NCBI GenBank assembly: GCA_003427395.1
Contig: BFEA01000255.1
Coordinates: 1,462,128-1,490,544, forward strand
Direction: 5' to 3'
DNA length: 28,417 bases
Source of the DNA: Chara braunii
Taxonomy: Eukaryota; Streptophyta; Charophyceae; Charales; Characeae
Shown: one piece after another, positions 16,830 to 25,314 of the stretch
How the letters are laid out: every line of letters begins with the position of its first letter
Position numbering within the stretch: the stretch's first letter is position 1
Notes under the pieces: generated by a model
What the model was told of the DNA's origin: nothing
The model's input: the letters and a program-made list of their open reading frames with translations, nothing else
Databases searched by the model: none
Made by a program: the position numbers and the translations under genes

Positions 16830-19414
16830 CTATACTTTGGAAGAAACAACATAACCATTCAACTTCTCCCATTTCAATTTCTTGCAACCTGTCACGTGTT
16901 GCCGTTCACTGTCGACCTCCTTGTACCATTGCACATATCCGCAGCTGTGTTCCATATTACCGATGTTTGCGGGTGCGTCCACGACAAAAGACATGGCTAC
17001 AAATACAAACCATGTGCATTTGTTGCCTGCTCTAATTGCGACGTCACTGTGCACTGGTCTCCCATGGAACTGTGGCGACGCTCTTGCAGTTTGAACAAGT
17101 GTGCCCCTGTTTGTTCCGTCATGTACGCAGGCGATGGCCAGATGTGTCCGTGTGTGTATAAGCAGGTCGTCAGAAGGGGGCTGACAACCATTCTCCACCA
17201 TGTATGTCGTAAGCGCAGCTCGAAAATCNCGTCTGCAAGGAAGCTCTTTGAGTATCTTACACGCATGGTTGTCAATGCCTTCTCCCTCGTGTATGTACTC
17301 GTTATCGACGTCGAACCACCGCAGTTGCAGCATTGCCGTATCGCGTAGTGCGAGGGTGTTCATTCCGATGGCCATACAGTCTGTCACGGACGACCGGTTC
17401 TCAACCGTTCTCTTCCTCTGTTTCCTCACGATCTCGGTCTCTTCGCGCAACGCCAATGACCGGTGTACGTGGTTTACCATCTGGGTTGAAGCTTTCCGCT
17501 TGTTTAATGACAGGTATGGTTGTTTGCAGAATTTCTTGTGGTGATGCTCCCAAACATCTGTCACGAAGGTGTCGGGGACACCGGATCGCTCAATACACGT
17601 TCTCAGATGCATGAGATCGTGCAACTAGGGGAGTTTCCATGTTGATGGTTGATATTTTCTCAATTTTTATTTGATGGTCGTTATTAAGTCCGTGATCAAA
17701 GCGTCGCATTCATCGAGCGAAGCACGAGTGTGTGTTGTACACTGAAACACTCGTATGTACATTTTCATCAGTTTCATAAAACAAACGGTAATGCCCTTGT
17801 CTGTCGAGCGCGGGATAATATTAGAAATAAGGAACACGCACAATGTCATCACAGACCGGTTTTGCTTCGCCTCGAACCGTTCCTCCCTCGAAAAAAAAAT
17901 CGTTGTCAGTGGCCACCGGCAACACAAGTTGGGGGTATGTTCACGTGCATCTCTCACTGACGTTTTGCAACCTTGCATTTATTCCCTTCAGGATCTTTGT
18001 TTGCGGTAAGTGCGGCAACTTCTCAAAGGCTGCGGTCCTGAATGCGTCTATCATGTGCAGGAATATGTCGTGCTCTATTTTGTGAATACGGTCTCGTTGC
18101 AATGCCAGGTGGTAGTCTAGCTGAGGATCGTCACCATTGGGGCCCCTGTAGAACTTCCAAAGACCGTTCTGTTGAACATGCCTATGCATATTCAACTCCA
18201 ACATTCGTGCTTCCGCTGCATGGCGAACGTCGATGTCGTCGGCGGTGAACACATCTATTGTGAGGTATGTTTTCAGCGTCTGTGATCTCCTGCAGGCTGT
18301 GAAATTGGCTATGACATCAAAGTCGTTTTTCGACACGGTGCATGTCGGACATACACCAAACTTCACATTTGCAATCACACATCGTTCTGGGTAGTCCTGG
18401 ATATAGTTGAGGAGGAAAGGGTGGACAGTTATGTCCCCAAATCACGTTGTCGGTATCATTATTACGTTATCATGATGAAGATGCGTCCTTCGCAGACTGT
18501 AACACCACTGTAAGGGCCTTGTGAAAAATGATGTCATTTTGCTTTTTGAATGAGGTGGACTGCAGACCCCATCCTTTGTCACGTGGACGATGATGAAGCA
18601 CATGAAGATAGGCCAGCAGTGTGACTTTGGATGCGTGGTCGGCTAGTGACATCATTAGAGGGTACGCCGTCTGTTTTTACGACCGTCTGTATGTGTCTTG
18701 TTGGAATACAATGAAAGAGGGATAACATAACGTGGAGTACCATTCCCGTCCACACCTTTGTCCGCTCGAATGATCGACTGGATGTGATAACTTAGCGCCC
18801 CGCTGCATGGGCCGAATATACTGAGGTGCTCTGACGGCGGAGACACTTCTAGAGAAGACACTGTCTCGCATTTCTATAATGCGATATGAAAAATCGACAG
18901 AAATATCGTTTGCCAGTCGCGGTGCCACAATATAGCGTGCGCATCTCGTGACCAATCGTCACAACGTAGATCCAACTCTTTCCATCCAGCAGCCTCTGCT
19001 AGACTCCCTGCCCATGTCAAACACACTCGACTATTACGATACACGATGTCTCTCGTGCTGAATCTCGGGTGTGTGAGAAGTGACATGAGAGCATCTATGT
19101 CACTCTGCGACATACTGATTCCGCCCCTGGCCCCTGGCGGAGAAAATCAGTGCCGCCATCTTGCGAGAGTTGTCAAAAGACTCGACAGGCTGCGGTTGCT
19201 GCTCTTTGAATGTCCCGCCCTCCCCGTCTACATTCTCGGAGGTCTCGATGTCCTCGCTTTCATCGCTCACGAGATTCACTGCACCTATACTTGATGGTCC
19301 GGCGTCATCGACCACACCCATCTCCTGCCCATGTGTCCTCGCACGATGTGAGTTCAAAGTTCGTAATGACATGAAAGGCCTGCCACAGTCACACACCCGA
19401 GGACCGCTGTCCAT
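16830..19414 (-). pseudogene. Plavaka-like CACTA transposase, copy B (broken)
   Basis: Inverted copy of the 11129-13835 transposase. Start MDSGPRVCDCGRPF retains a Cys lost in copy A, and the N-terminal region lacks nine codons relative to A. Breaks: a 7-bp duplication near 19130 shifting the frame; an in-frame TAG after SIFHIAL (near 18876); LYSNKT, where copy A has LYSDKT, so the likely first catalytic Asp is Asn here; a one-A loss in the following A-run; and a shift/stop before LHDLMHLRTC (17624). DYPERCVIANVKFGVCPTC is intact here (CGA where A has TGA), as is RIHKIEHDIFLHMIDAFRTA, deleted in A. The C-terminus is lost with the ~300-bp deletion. The two copies complement each other's lesions, so the ancestor was probably intact when duplicated. 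Confidence 0.88.
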
Positions 19415-19686
19415 TTTCTGTGCACGCAGTGCATTCCAAAAACAAACAGAGTGGTGCAGACAATGTTTTGATTAGCATTTAGTACATTAGTTCATGTCGT
19501 TTGAATTATAAGTTGCAGAGCATATTTTGTTATATTATATAAGTGTTGCACATCCTCTTCTGTGTGAGAGAGAGATCGAGAGGGAGTACTGATTGTCGTT
19601 TTTGGTACGAATGGTCAGTGTCGCTGATCCCAATTTACAAAGATTAGTAGCCAACCGTGCGGCACGATATTTATATGTCATGACAG

Positions 19687-19836
19687 GTTCTATGGTCGTG
19701 TTGGAAGAGGCGACGACTTACGCATGGTACACGATATATGACCTGTCTCTTATACACATCTAGATGTGTATAAGAGACAGGTTCTATGGTCGTGTTGGAA
19801 GAGGCGACGACTTACGCATGGTACACGATATATGAC
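19687..19836. other. Tn5 mosaic-end dimer between 56-bp duplicated flanks (library artefact)
   Basis: 19743-19761 is CTGTCTCTTATACACATCT and 19762-19780 is its exact complement: the 19-bp hyperactive Tn5 mosaic end used in tagmentation libraries, as a perfect 38-bp palindrome. The same 56-bp genomic sequence lies on both sides (19687-19742 and 19781-19836), while the matching place in the left arm (about 10805-10855) has one copy and no mosaic end. ORFs through it give the tell-tale peptide YKRQ, so any gene model here is spurious. Confidence 0.97.
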
Positions 19837-20270
19837 ACAACATTCATCACCACGTTTGTGCGGCTGCCCAAGTTCGCAACTATCCATCCACGACGTTTGT
19901 GAATGTGGTATGTGTTTTCCATGTCCGCATGAAAATGATTGCACCTCGGCACCTCAGCCGACCTCCACAACCACTTCCAAAACATTTCACAACCGAATAC
20001 ATTTGAATTTAAATTACAAAGAATGCAAAAAAAAAAAACACAACATACACACATTGGTCATTACAGGGGGTCTGATGTGTCTCACGTACTCCAAAAGGCA
20101 ACAAATTATGACATACATCGTAACGATCATCAAATGATTGAAATATTGTTCAATCCTCTGTCTGCACGCTGTAGTAAACCGCATGTACTTGGAGAGGCAA
20201 ACAACAGGCAGCATGACACAGAACCCGCAGATGGATGTACAGGTTCTAATATAGCTACAACTCGACATAC

Positions 20271-20312
20271 GAGAGAGAGAGAGAGAGAGATAAAGAGAGA
20301 GAGAGAGAGAGG
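20271..20312. repeat. (GA)n microsatellite at palindrome edge
   Basis: Two GA tracts separated by TAAAG, ending at GGTTCACTA. This is the mirror of the CACTAGTGAACC-(CT)n edge at 10335-10368. Confidence 0.9.
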
Positions 20313-20450
20313 TTCACTAACCAACCTCTTTGTGCGTCAGAATGACTGTATCTGTATTGTCAGGCGGCAAGGGTTCGCAGAGTCACAATAACAAAAAAAA
20401 AAAAAGCAAAGAAAAACTTGGAAGATGTCCCCGACCATCACTGCGAGAAG

Positions 20451-20521
20451 GCTGGCTACTTCGGGCCAATCAACTGGTCAAGCCACCGGTCTTTATGTAA
20501 CAAATGCCCGCAGTAGTGAAA
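20451..20521. mobile_element. ~70-bp inverted-end element in foldback left arm
   Basis: Begins GCTGGCTACTTCGGGCC and ends GCCCGCAGTAGTGAAA. A degenerate copy with mixed end types, and the mirror of 21069-21139. Confidence 0.65.
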
Positions 20522-20734
20522 TGTTCTCGCACCGTCCTTTGACGACCTGAACGACAATTCAAGGATTACGAAGTGTTGCTCTGTCTTTTGTCTATGACGC
20601 ATCTCAACGCAGTCGCTATGTGTGAGGCCGCGACTGTGCCGTTACCTTTTGTAACTGCAGCACAGCGAGCGAGCTCGTCCACCATAGACTGGCGAAAAAC
20701 TGGCGAAATTGGTGAACAGTTCTTTCGTTCACCG

Positions 20735-20855
20735 TTGTTCTTTTAACAACTTCCAGTACGTTCTTGACTTTCATATTCTTCGGTGCAGTTCTTGCAAGAA
20801 ATACAGTGGCAGCGATGCAACACACATAGATAGCACAGTCCGTGTAATTCTTCTG
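20735..20855 (-). pseudogene. Ulp1 active-site fragment in foldback spacer
   Basis: Encodes QKNYTDCAIYVCC on the minus strand, then IAATVFLARTAPKNMKVKNVLEVVK, matching the 15371-15491 spacer end to end at 121 bp. It keeps the catalytic Cys context but lacks the His and Asp parts. The neighbouring arm sequence is unrelated to Ulp1, so this is a captured or stranded fragment. Confidence 0.85.
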
Positions 20856-21068
20856 TAGTGAACGAAAGAAATGTTCACCAATTTCGCCAGTCTTTCGCCA
20901 ATTTATGGTGGACCGGCTCGCTCGCTGTGCTGCAGTTACAAAAGTTAACGGCACAATCGCGGCCTCACACATAGCGACTGCGTTGAGATGCGTCATAGAC
21001 AGAAGACAGAGCAACACTTCGTAAGCCTTGAATTGCCGTTGAGGTCGTCAAAGGACGATGCGAGGACA

Positions 21069-21139
21069 TTTCACTACTGCGGGCATTTGTTACATAAAGA
21101 CCGGTGGCTTGACCAGTTGATCGGCCCGCGGTAGCCAAC
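21069..21139. mobile_element. ~70-bp inverted-end element in foldback right arm
   Basis: Begins TTTCACTACTGCGGGC and ends GGCCCGCGGTAGCCAAC, mirroring 20451-20521. Its left end is closer to the family consensus than its mirror. Confidence 0.65.
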
Positions 21140-21308
21140 CTTCTCGCGGCGGGGACATCTTCCAAGTTTTTCTTTGCTTGTTTTATTTTTTGTTATTGTG
21201 ACTCTGCGAACCCGTGCCGCCTGCCAATACAGATACAGTCATTCTGACGCACAAAGAGGTTGGTTATTTAAATGACGTCGCAGTATCAACAATAAGATTT
21301 TGGTTGTG

Positions 21309-21310
<2 letters not shown>

Positions 21311-21365
<55 letters not shown>
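21311..21365. repeat. (CT)n microsatellite
   Basis: About 27 CT units upstream of the basic/acidic gene, echoing the (CT)n-then-gene layout at 264 and 2939. Confidence 0.95.
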
Positions 21366-21367
<2 letters not shown>

Positions 21368-21467
21368 GCGGCCATTACACTTCAAGGGTGTATGGATCGA
21401 CGCACGACATTGCTGACGCAGTTGTTGTTCGTATTCCACTTTGCTGTATGTGGGGAAAAAAAAGGTC

Positions 21468-22179
21468 ATGGCTCCAAGGCCAAATTACGAGGATCTGTGC
21501 AGGTCTTTGAAGGCCGTGGGAAAAAAGGACAAGGGGAGGAAGAAATGCAAGGCTGATAAGAAAAAAAAAACGAGAGAGCATCGCAGAAGCGGATCCCAAA
21601 ATGCAAAAACGGAGCGGATCAGCAGCCGCAGAAACGGATCAAAAGTTTCTCTCCCATCAAGTCAGAGGGAGATTTCAAAGCTGAAAGAACGCAATGGGTC
21701 ACCCCCTGCGACTCCTGCCCCACGGAATCGTGCCAGCGGCGCCGAGAACCGTCTACCCAAGGCCCCCGAGAAGAGGTCGCGGGAAGACGGAATGTCAAAC
21801 GTGCACTGCAGGACAAATAAGAGAATCACGTACAAAAATGACAGAGTGGTGAAGATGATCGATTTGAGAGGCTCACGCGGCCCGAGAGGAAGCAGAAGAG
21901 GAACACGACCAGTCCATATCGGAAACGTCTGACGGGGAGGAGAACGAGGCAACAAGTGACGAGGAAGGTGGCAGTGAAACTTCTGACGGACATTTTTGTG
22001 ACACTCACGACGCTAATGACGAGGACAACAGGATCAGCGACGGCACAGCGCAGGACGAGGGCGGTGTCGGACAAAATACCCTTACAAGGGTATTTTGCCA
22101 TGTCTTTGCATTAGACACGGTGACGGCATCGGCTACCATGACGGAGCCAGTCTGGAATAGAAAGGCTGTGCACGCTTGA
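21468..22179 (+). pseudogene. Unknown basic/acidic protein gene with frame change
   Basis: ATG 21468 in a good context (GTCATGG) opens a frame of 154 residues to TGA 21930-21932. The start is MAPRPNYEDLCRSLKAVGKK, followed by a very basic stretch (KKDKGRKKCKADKKKKTRE) that could act as a nuclear signal, and Ser/Pro-rich sequence. In the overlapping frame from about 21866 the sequence becomes acidic and highly protein-like (EEAEEEHDQSISETSDGEEN, then SDEEGGSETSDG) and runs to TGA 22177-22179. The switch suggests a one-base indel or a missed splice near 21840-21870. A basic N-part with an acidic tail would fit a chromatin-associated or RNA-binding protein, but no domain is recognised. Confidence 0.45.
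22072..22097. repeat. Perfect 12-bp hairpin
   Basis: CAAAATACCCTT, an AC loop, then AAGGGTATTTTG. It lies inside the acidic reading frame and is the first of the dense hairpins that fill the region downstream. Confidence 0.9.
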
Positions 22180-23102
22180 GCGTGACACTCGAAACGAATT
22201 CCTCGGCCATTGAGGACGGGGCAAAATCGGTGAGAAAATTTCGTTAAGTATGCGCGCGGGTTGTTATGACGCACGTTGTGAAGGTTAGGATCTGCAGTAA
22301 TACCCTTCGACTGAAGAGGTTGAGGGGTCGATAGGGTTGATGTTATGACAAGTAGATCTACGATGTACGCTGTCAGTACATCAGTCAGAATAAACTAATA
22401 CGCGCCGCGGTCGTACGACCGGAGCAATTATTAGTGTATAGTCATCGGGGTTGAGGTAGCACCCCGATTGTTGACAATTGCTCAAGCGGTACCTTAATCC
22501 TTACTAGTGCACCGTAAGCGAGGTTGAGACTCTAGCTCAGCCTCTCGTAGGAAGAAAAGGGAGTCGCCCCTTGGGAGGTGACTTCCTGACCGCATGACTA
22601 CCCGAGTGACCGGTGCTTTTGTCCCTCTGCATAGAGGGATACCGTTGCAGACTCTGATATCATCCGCACAGAACCTAGATTCATACTATTGGAAACCGGT
22701 GCCCACCTACCTAATGGTACTGGGCCTCTAGAAATACCTACTTCGTCTTCTTCTGATCGACCTCGAGTACCCGACAGGTCTACTCGGTGTGGTATCGGAC
22801 TACCTGCTACTTGAGTGTTTTCCCGTTATTCTGAGTATGCGGGTTTACCCCGTTGCCTTATAACTTTCCCGCCTCGTCCCTCAAGACCACAACTACAGGT
22901 AAGTACCGGGCCTACGGGCCTTCTAAGCAACTAAGTGCCCTTGCAGGTCACACACACACTCAAGCCTACGAGCACTCAGGCTGGCACGCGGACCAGCAAG
23001 CGTGCAAGCACGCACAGACTCAGAAAATAAGCTCCGACCACTAGGTGGGCGGAGCCTCAATCCTCTACATATACCTGAGCGGCCTCTTTCTTAACAAGAG
23101 TA

Positions 23103-23185
23103 GGAGCTAGCTCAGTAGGTCTAGGTTCGGGGTTGTTAAGCGGCAGATCCAGGGAACGAATCCAGTTGACCTCTGAGCTAGCTCC
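23103..23185. repeat. 18-bp stem-loop with tRNA A-box-like sequence
   Basis: GGAGCTAGCTCAG-T-AGGTC (23103-23121) pairs with GACCTCTGAGCTAGCTCC (23168-23185), leaving one bulged T. TAGCTCAGTAGG within the left stem matches the tRNA A-box consensus and GGAACGAATCC in the loop loosely resembles a B box. No tRNA cloverleaf can be folded, so this is at most a tRNA-derived (SINE-like) or Pol III-like sequence. Confidence 0.6.
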
Positions 23186-23224
23186 CTTTTTGGAAAGGGG
23201 GCTCTACTTTGTTTACTCCGGTTT

Positions 23225-23306
23225 CGGATGAGCGGGGCTCGAACCCGTGACTTCGATATTAGAGTTAGTAGCAGTTAGTACCCGTTGTGACAGTTGGCAC
23301 AACGGG
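23225..23306 (-). other. tRNA-related B-box and hairpin
   Basis: On the minus strand GGGTTCGAGCCCC matches the B-box/T-arm consensus. About 45 bases upstream on that strand is the perfect hairpin CCCGTTGTG/CACAACGGG (23281-23306). Four of five T-stem pairs can form, but no acceptor or anticodon stem is evident, so I treat it as a tRNA-derived relic rather than a tRNA gene. Confidence 0.35.
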
Positions 23307-23367
23307 GTGGCTAGTAGTTAGATTCCTTGTTTGCCTTTTTATTTTTCCTTTTGATTTATTAGTTAGA

Positions 23368-23405
23368 TTCATTTATTTTATTTTATTTTATTTTACTTTA
23401 TTTCT
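23368..23405. repeat. (TTTTA)n microsatellite
   Basis: About six TTTTA/TTTA-type units with one C interruption in an otherwise T-rich 80-bp stretch. Confidence 0.8.
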
Positions 23406-25200
23406 ATTTTCTTTCGATTCCGTGATTGCCTTTTATGAAAATGCCGTTATGAATCTGCCTCGGAACCCGGGCAGATTCTGTTCAGCCGTGTGGCAGGGTT
23501 CTCGGACTGGCTGAAGCCACGAAAGACTGGCCACCCGTCGTGAGAACTCGCTAAGCTGCAGGGCGCGGTGAGGAGCGGGAGAGTTGCACAGAGATCACCG
23601 CGCAGAAGAAGGCAGCGCGAGCGGTGAGACAAGTAGCGAGAGGGATGGAGTAGTATAAGTAGAAGAAGAGGAAGAAGAAGAAGACCACGCGCGGCGGTCC
23701 CACACCCAGACGTAAAGTAAAGTTTTGGGTATTGGACCTCACGGTCGTGTCACGCATGAGTTTTCTTTTTGTCACTTTAACGTAAACACCACTCCGACCG
23801 TGCGCGCGTGCTAGACCTCTCGCGACTCCCTACGACAGGTTAGGGATCCCGCGAGGTATAACATTACCTCCACCTGCGGGAGCTGTCACCATCCCTTAGG
23901 TGGGCGTATCCCTGCTGAGCTACTGACCCACGTACGAAGGCTTTTACATGCAGCCGCAAAGGTAGGTCAACCGAGGGCATTTTCTTGATCGCCGTAGCAT
24001 AGGCATACGCACGGTAGAACGCCTTAAGACTGATCCGTATGTCGAGCCCCGAGGTGCTAACTCACAGGACCGACTATCTAATCAGGTCGACTTCTCGGAC
24101 ACTCTTCCACGCTAAGTTAACTATGACAATGACTCAACGTTTACGTTGCTCATCATGCGAGAATGTCAGGGTCGATCCCCTTTGTAGTCTCCTATTCTCT
24201 CAAACAGAAGCCTAGACAAATAACTTTCAGATCCCGACCAACTACGATCCCATTCACAAGTATATATATAAATGTATGTATGTAAATCAGGGGAGCTGAC
24301 TGAGCGGTGGACCTCACTTTCACGATTGTCGTGTCCCTTTGCCTGAATTTCCAGAAGATCCCAAACACACGAGACAGTACAAATGTCCAACACCTGCGAA
24401 GATGCAGGAAAACACATACACACATACAAATGCAGACACAAAATGCGCTACACGCGTCAACCTTTAATCCTTTCATAGCATGTCACTCACGCCCCAAACC
24501 CTTGAAAACAACATTCCTTCCTAACCCTGACTCCATTTTACCCCAGCCCCACACACTTTGAAGACTCCTGAGTGCGATTTGGACAATTTAGGCATAGGTA
24601 CAGGGGGAAGATATATCTGTTATCTTCTTAGGTCTTGTCTTAGGTGTGTGTGCCAAGCCATGGGTGGAAGTTGAGTCGGAGTTCTACCGACCTGTTATCC
24701 AGAGATAACAAAATTGTTGTTCTTACGGATTCCCCCGTAAGTTCTCCGAAGTGTCGAAACCTGTAGACACAACACAGTCCAAGAGAAACTTAACATCCCT
24801 CTTCCCTACTGAAATCTAGAAAGTTCCTTCTAGACTCTGTGTCTTTTGTCTGACTTCTATCCTTAACTAAATGTTTGGGCTGTTGCCCTTTCGCTTCAAG
24901 TAGTGAATAACAGTTCACTTCCCTTTTACTGTCACAACAATTCTCCATACTCCTTTTCACTATCTCATTCTTATCCCCTTTGGGATTATCCTATCCGAGG
25001 TCCCTTTCCTTCTCCCAACACGCATTGATCACATCATCAACCCAACTTGTGGAAAGAATCTCATGGAAAGGAATCAGAGAAATGGATAGTCTTTCTCTGA
25101 GGCAAAATCTCACTTATCCTCTTTCAGTAGAATCATACATAGTTAGTTAGGACCGAATAATGCAGATTGTGGAGAAAGTTAGCGGGGGTATGGCAGACCA

Positions 25201-25314
25201 TTTAGGACATATCCATATGTTACTAGAGCTTTGTTTGACAAGGGCAAACTTGTGGGTCTTGGCCACTGTGTGCCAAACACATTTAGCAGTAGGCTTATCC
25301 TATGGCTAGCGACT
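25201..25314. other. Unique lead-in to the 163-bp array
   Basis: About 110 bp of unique sequence joining the hairpin-rich tract to the array. It contains a GCCACTGTGTGCC patch loosely like a 70-bp element end (25262) but no matching right end. Confidence 0.4.

Larger units (their letters stand above)
15492..20316. repeat. Right arm of ~10-kb palindrome
   Basis: Inverted copy of the left arm, beginning GGGCATTCTGCATGC at the spacer and ending CATACGAGAGAG...GGTTCAC. It carries the Ulp1 and transposase copies in minus orientation. It lacks the ~300 bp equivalent to 13691-13993, removing the last ~49 transposase codons and the (GA)n tract, and holds an artefactual insertion at 19743-19836. Confidence 0.9.
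20318..21266. mobile_element. Second palindrome: 949-bp foldback element
   Basis: Left arm 20318-20732 and right arm 20858-21266 are inverted copies of ~410 bp, starting TAACCAACCTCTTTGTGCG and ending with its exact complement. The spacer is the 121-bp Ulp1 segment at 20735-20855. Each arm contains one 70-bp-type element. The element sits exactly at the GGTTCACTA edge of the 10-kb palindrome, as if inserted there, possibly at a TA. Substitutions and small indels (for example GCCAGT versus GCCAGTTT near the apex) separate the arms. The arm sequence is otherwise unlike the transposon. ORFs through it (for example 20616-21017 minus) are not credible genes outside the spacer. Confidence 0.85.
22180..25200. 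other. Non-coding tract packed with perfect short hairpins
   Basis: No credible ORF exists in these 3 kb. Base composition is even and CT/GA microsatellites are absent. By eye there are many perfect or nearly perfect stem-loops: CGGTCGTACGACCG palindrome 22408-22421; nested stems GAGCAATT/AATTGCTC (22422/22476) around ATCGGGGT/ACCCCGAT (22444/22461); TCCCTCT-GCAT-AGAGGGA 22622-22639; GCTCCG/CGGAGC near 23030-23054; an 18-bp stem with one bulge 23103-23185; CCCTTT-TTGG-AAAGGG 23184-23199; CCCGTTGTG/CACAACGGG 23281-23306; GAATCTGCC/GGCAGATTC 23451-23478; a bulged stem 23814-23858; TGTTATC-CAGA-GATAACA 24693-24710; CTTACGG/CCGTAAG 24722-24741; TCTAGAA/TTCTAGA 24815-24834; AGTGAA/TTCACT 24902-24919. 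It may be the DNA form of a highly structured RNA or a foldback-derived region. I recognise no family. Confidence 0.55.

Noticed and set aside
16812-17544. Plus-strand ORFs opposite transposase copy B (for example 16812-17348)
   Set aside because: Antisense shadows; the same shadows occur opposite copy A and the minus-strand frame carries the Plavaka motifs.
19743-19780. Natural Tn5/IS50 insertion or genuine hairpin
   Set aside because: Only the two 19-bp mosaic ends are present, back to back with nothing between, and the flank is echoed by 56 bp rather than the 9-bp Tn5 target duplication; a library artefact explains all of it.
22892-22946. Short intron (ACAGGTAAGT ... TTGCAGG)
   Set aside because: Donor and acceptor consensus are present about 50 bases apart, but no reading frame is open on either side, so there is nothing to join.
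23225-23250. Functional tRNA gene on the minus strand
   Set aside because: T-arm/B-box consensus is present but no acceptor, D or anticodon stems can be drawn.
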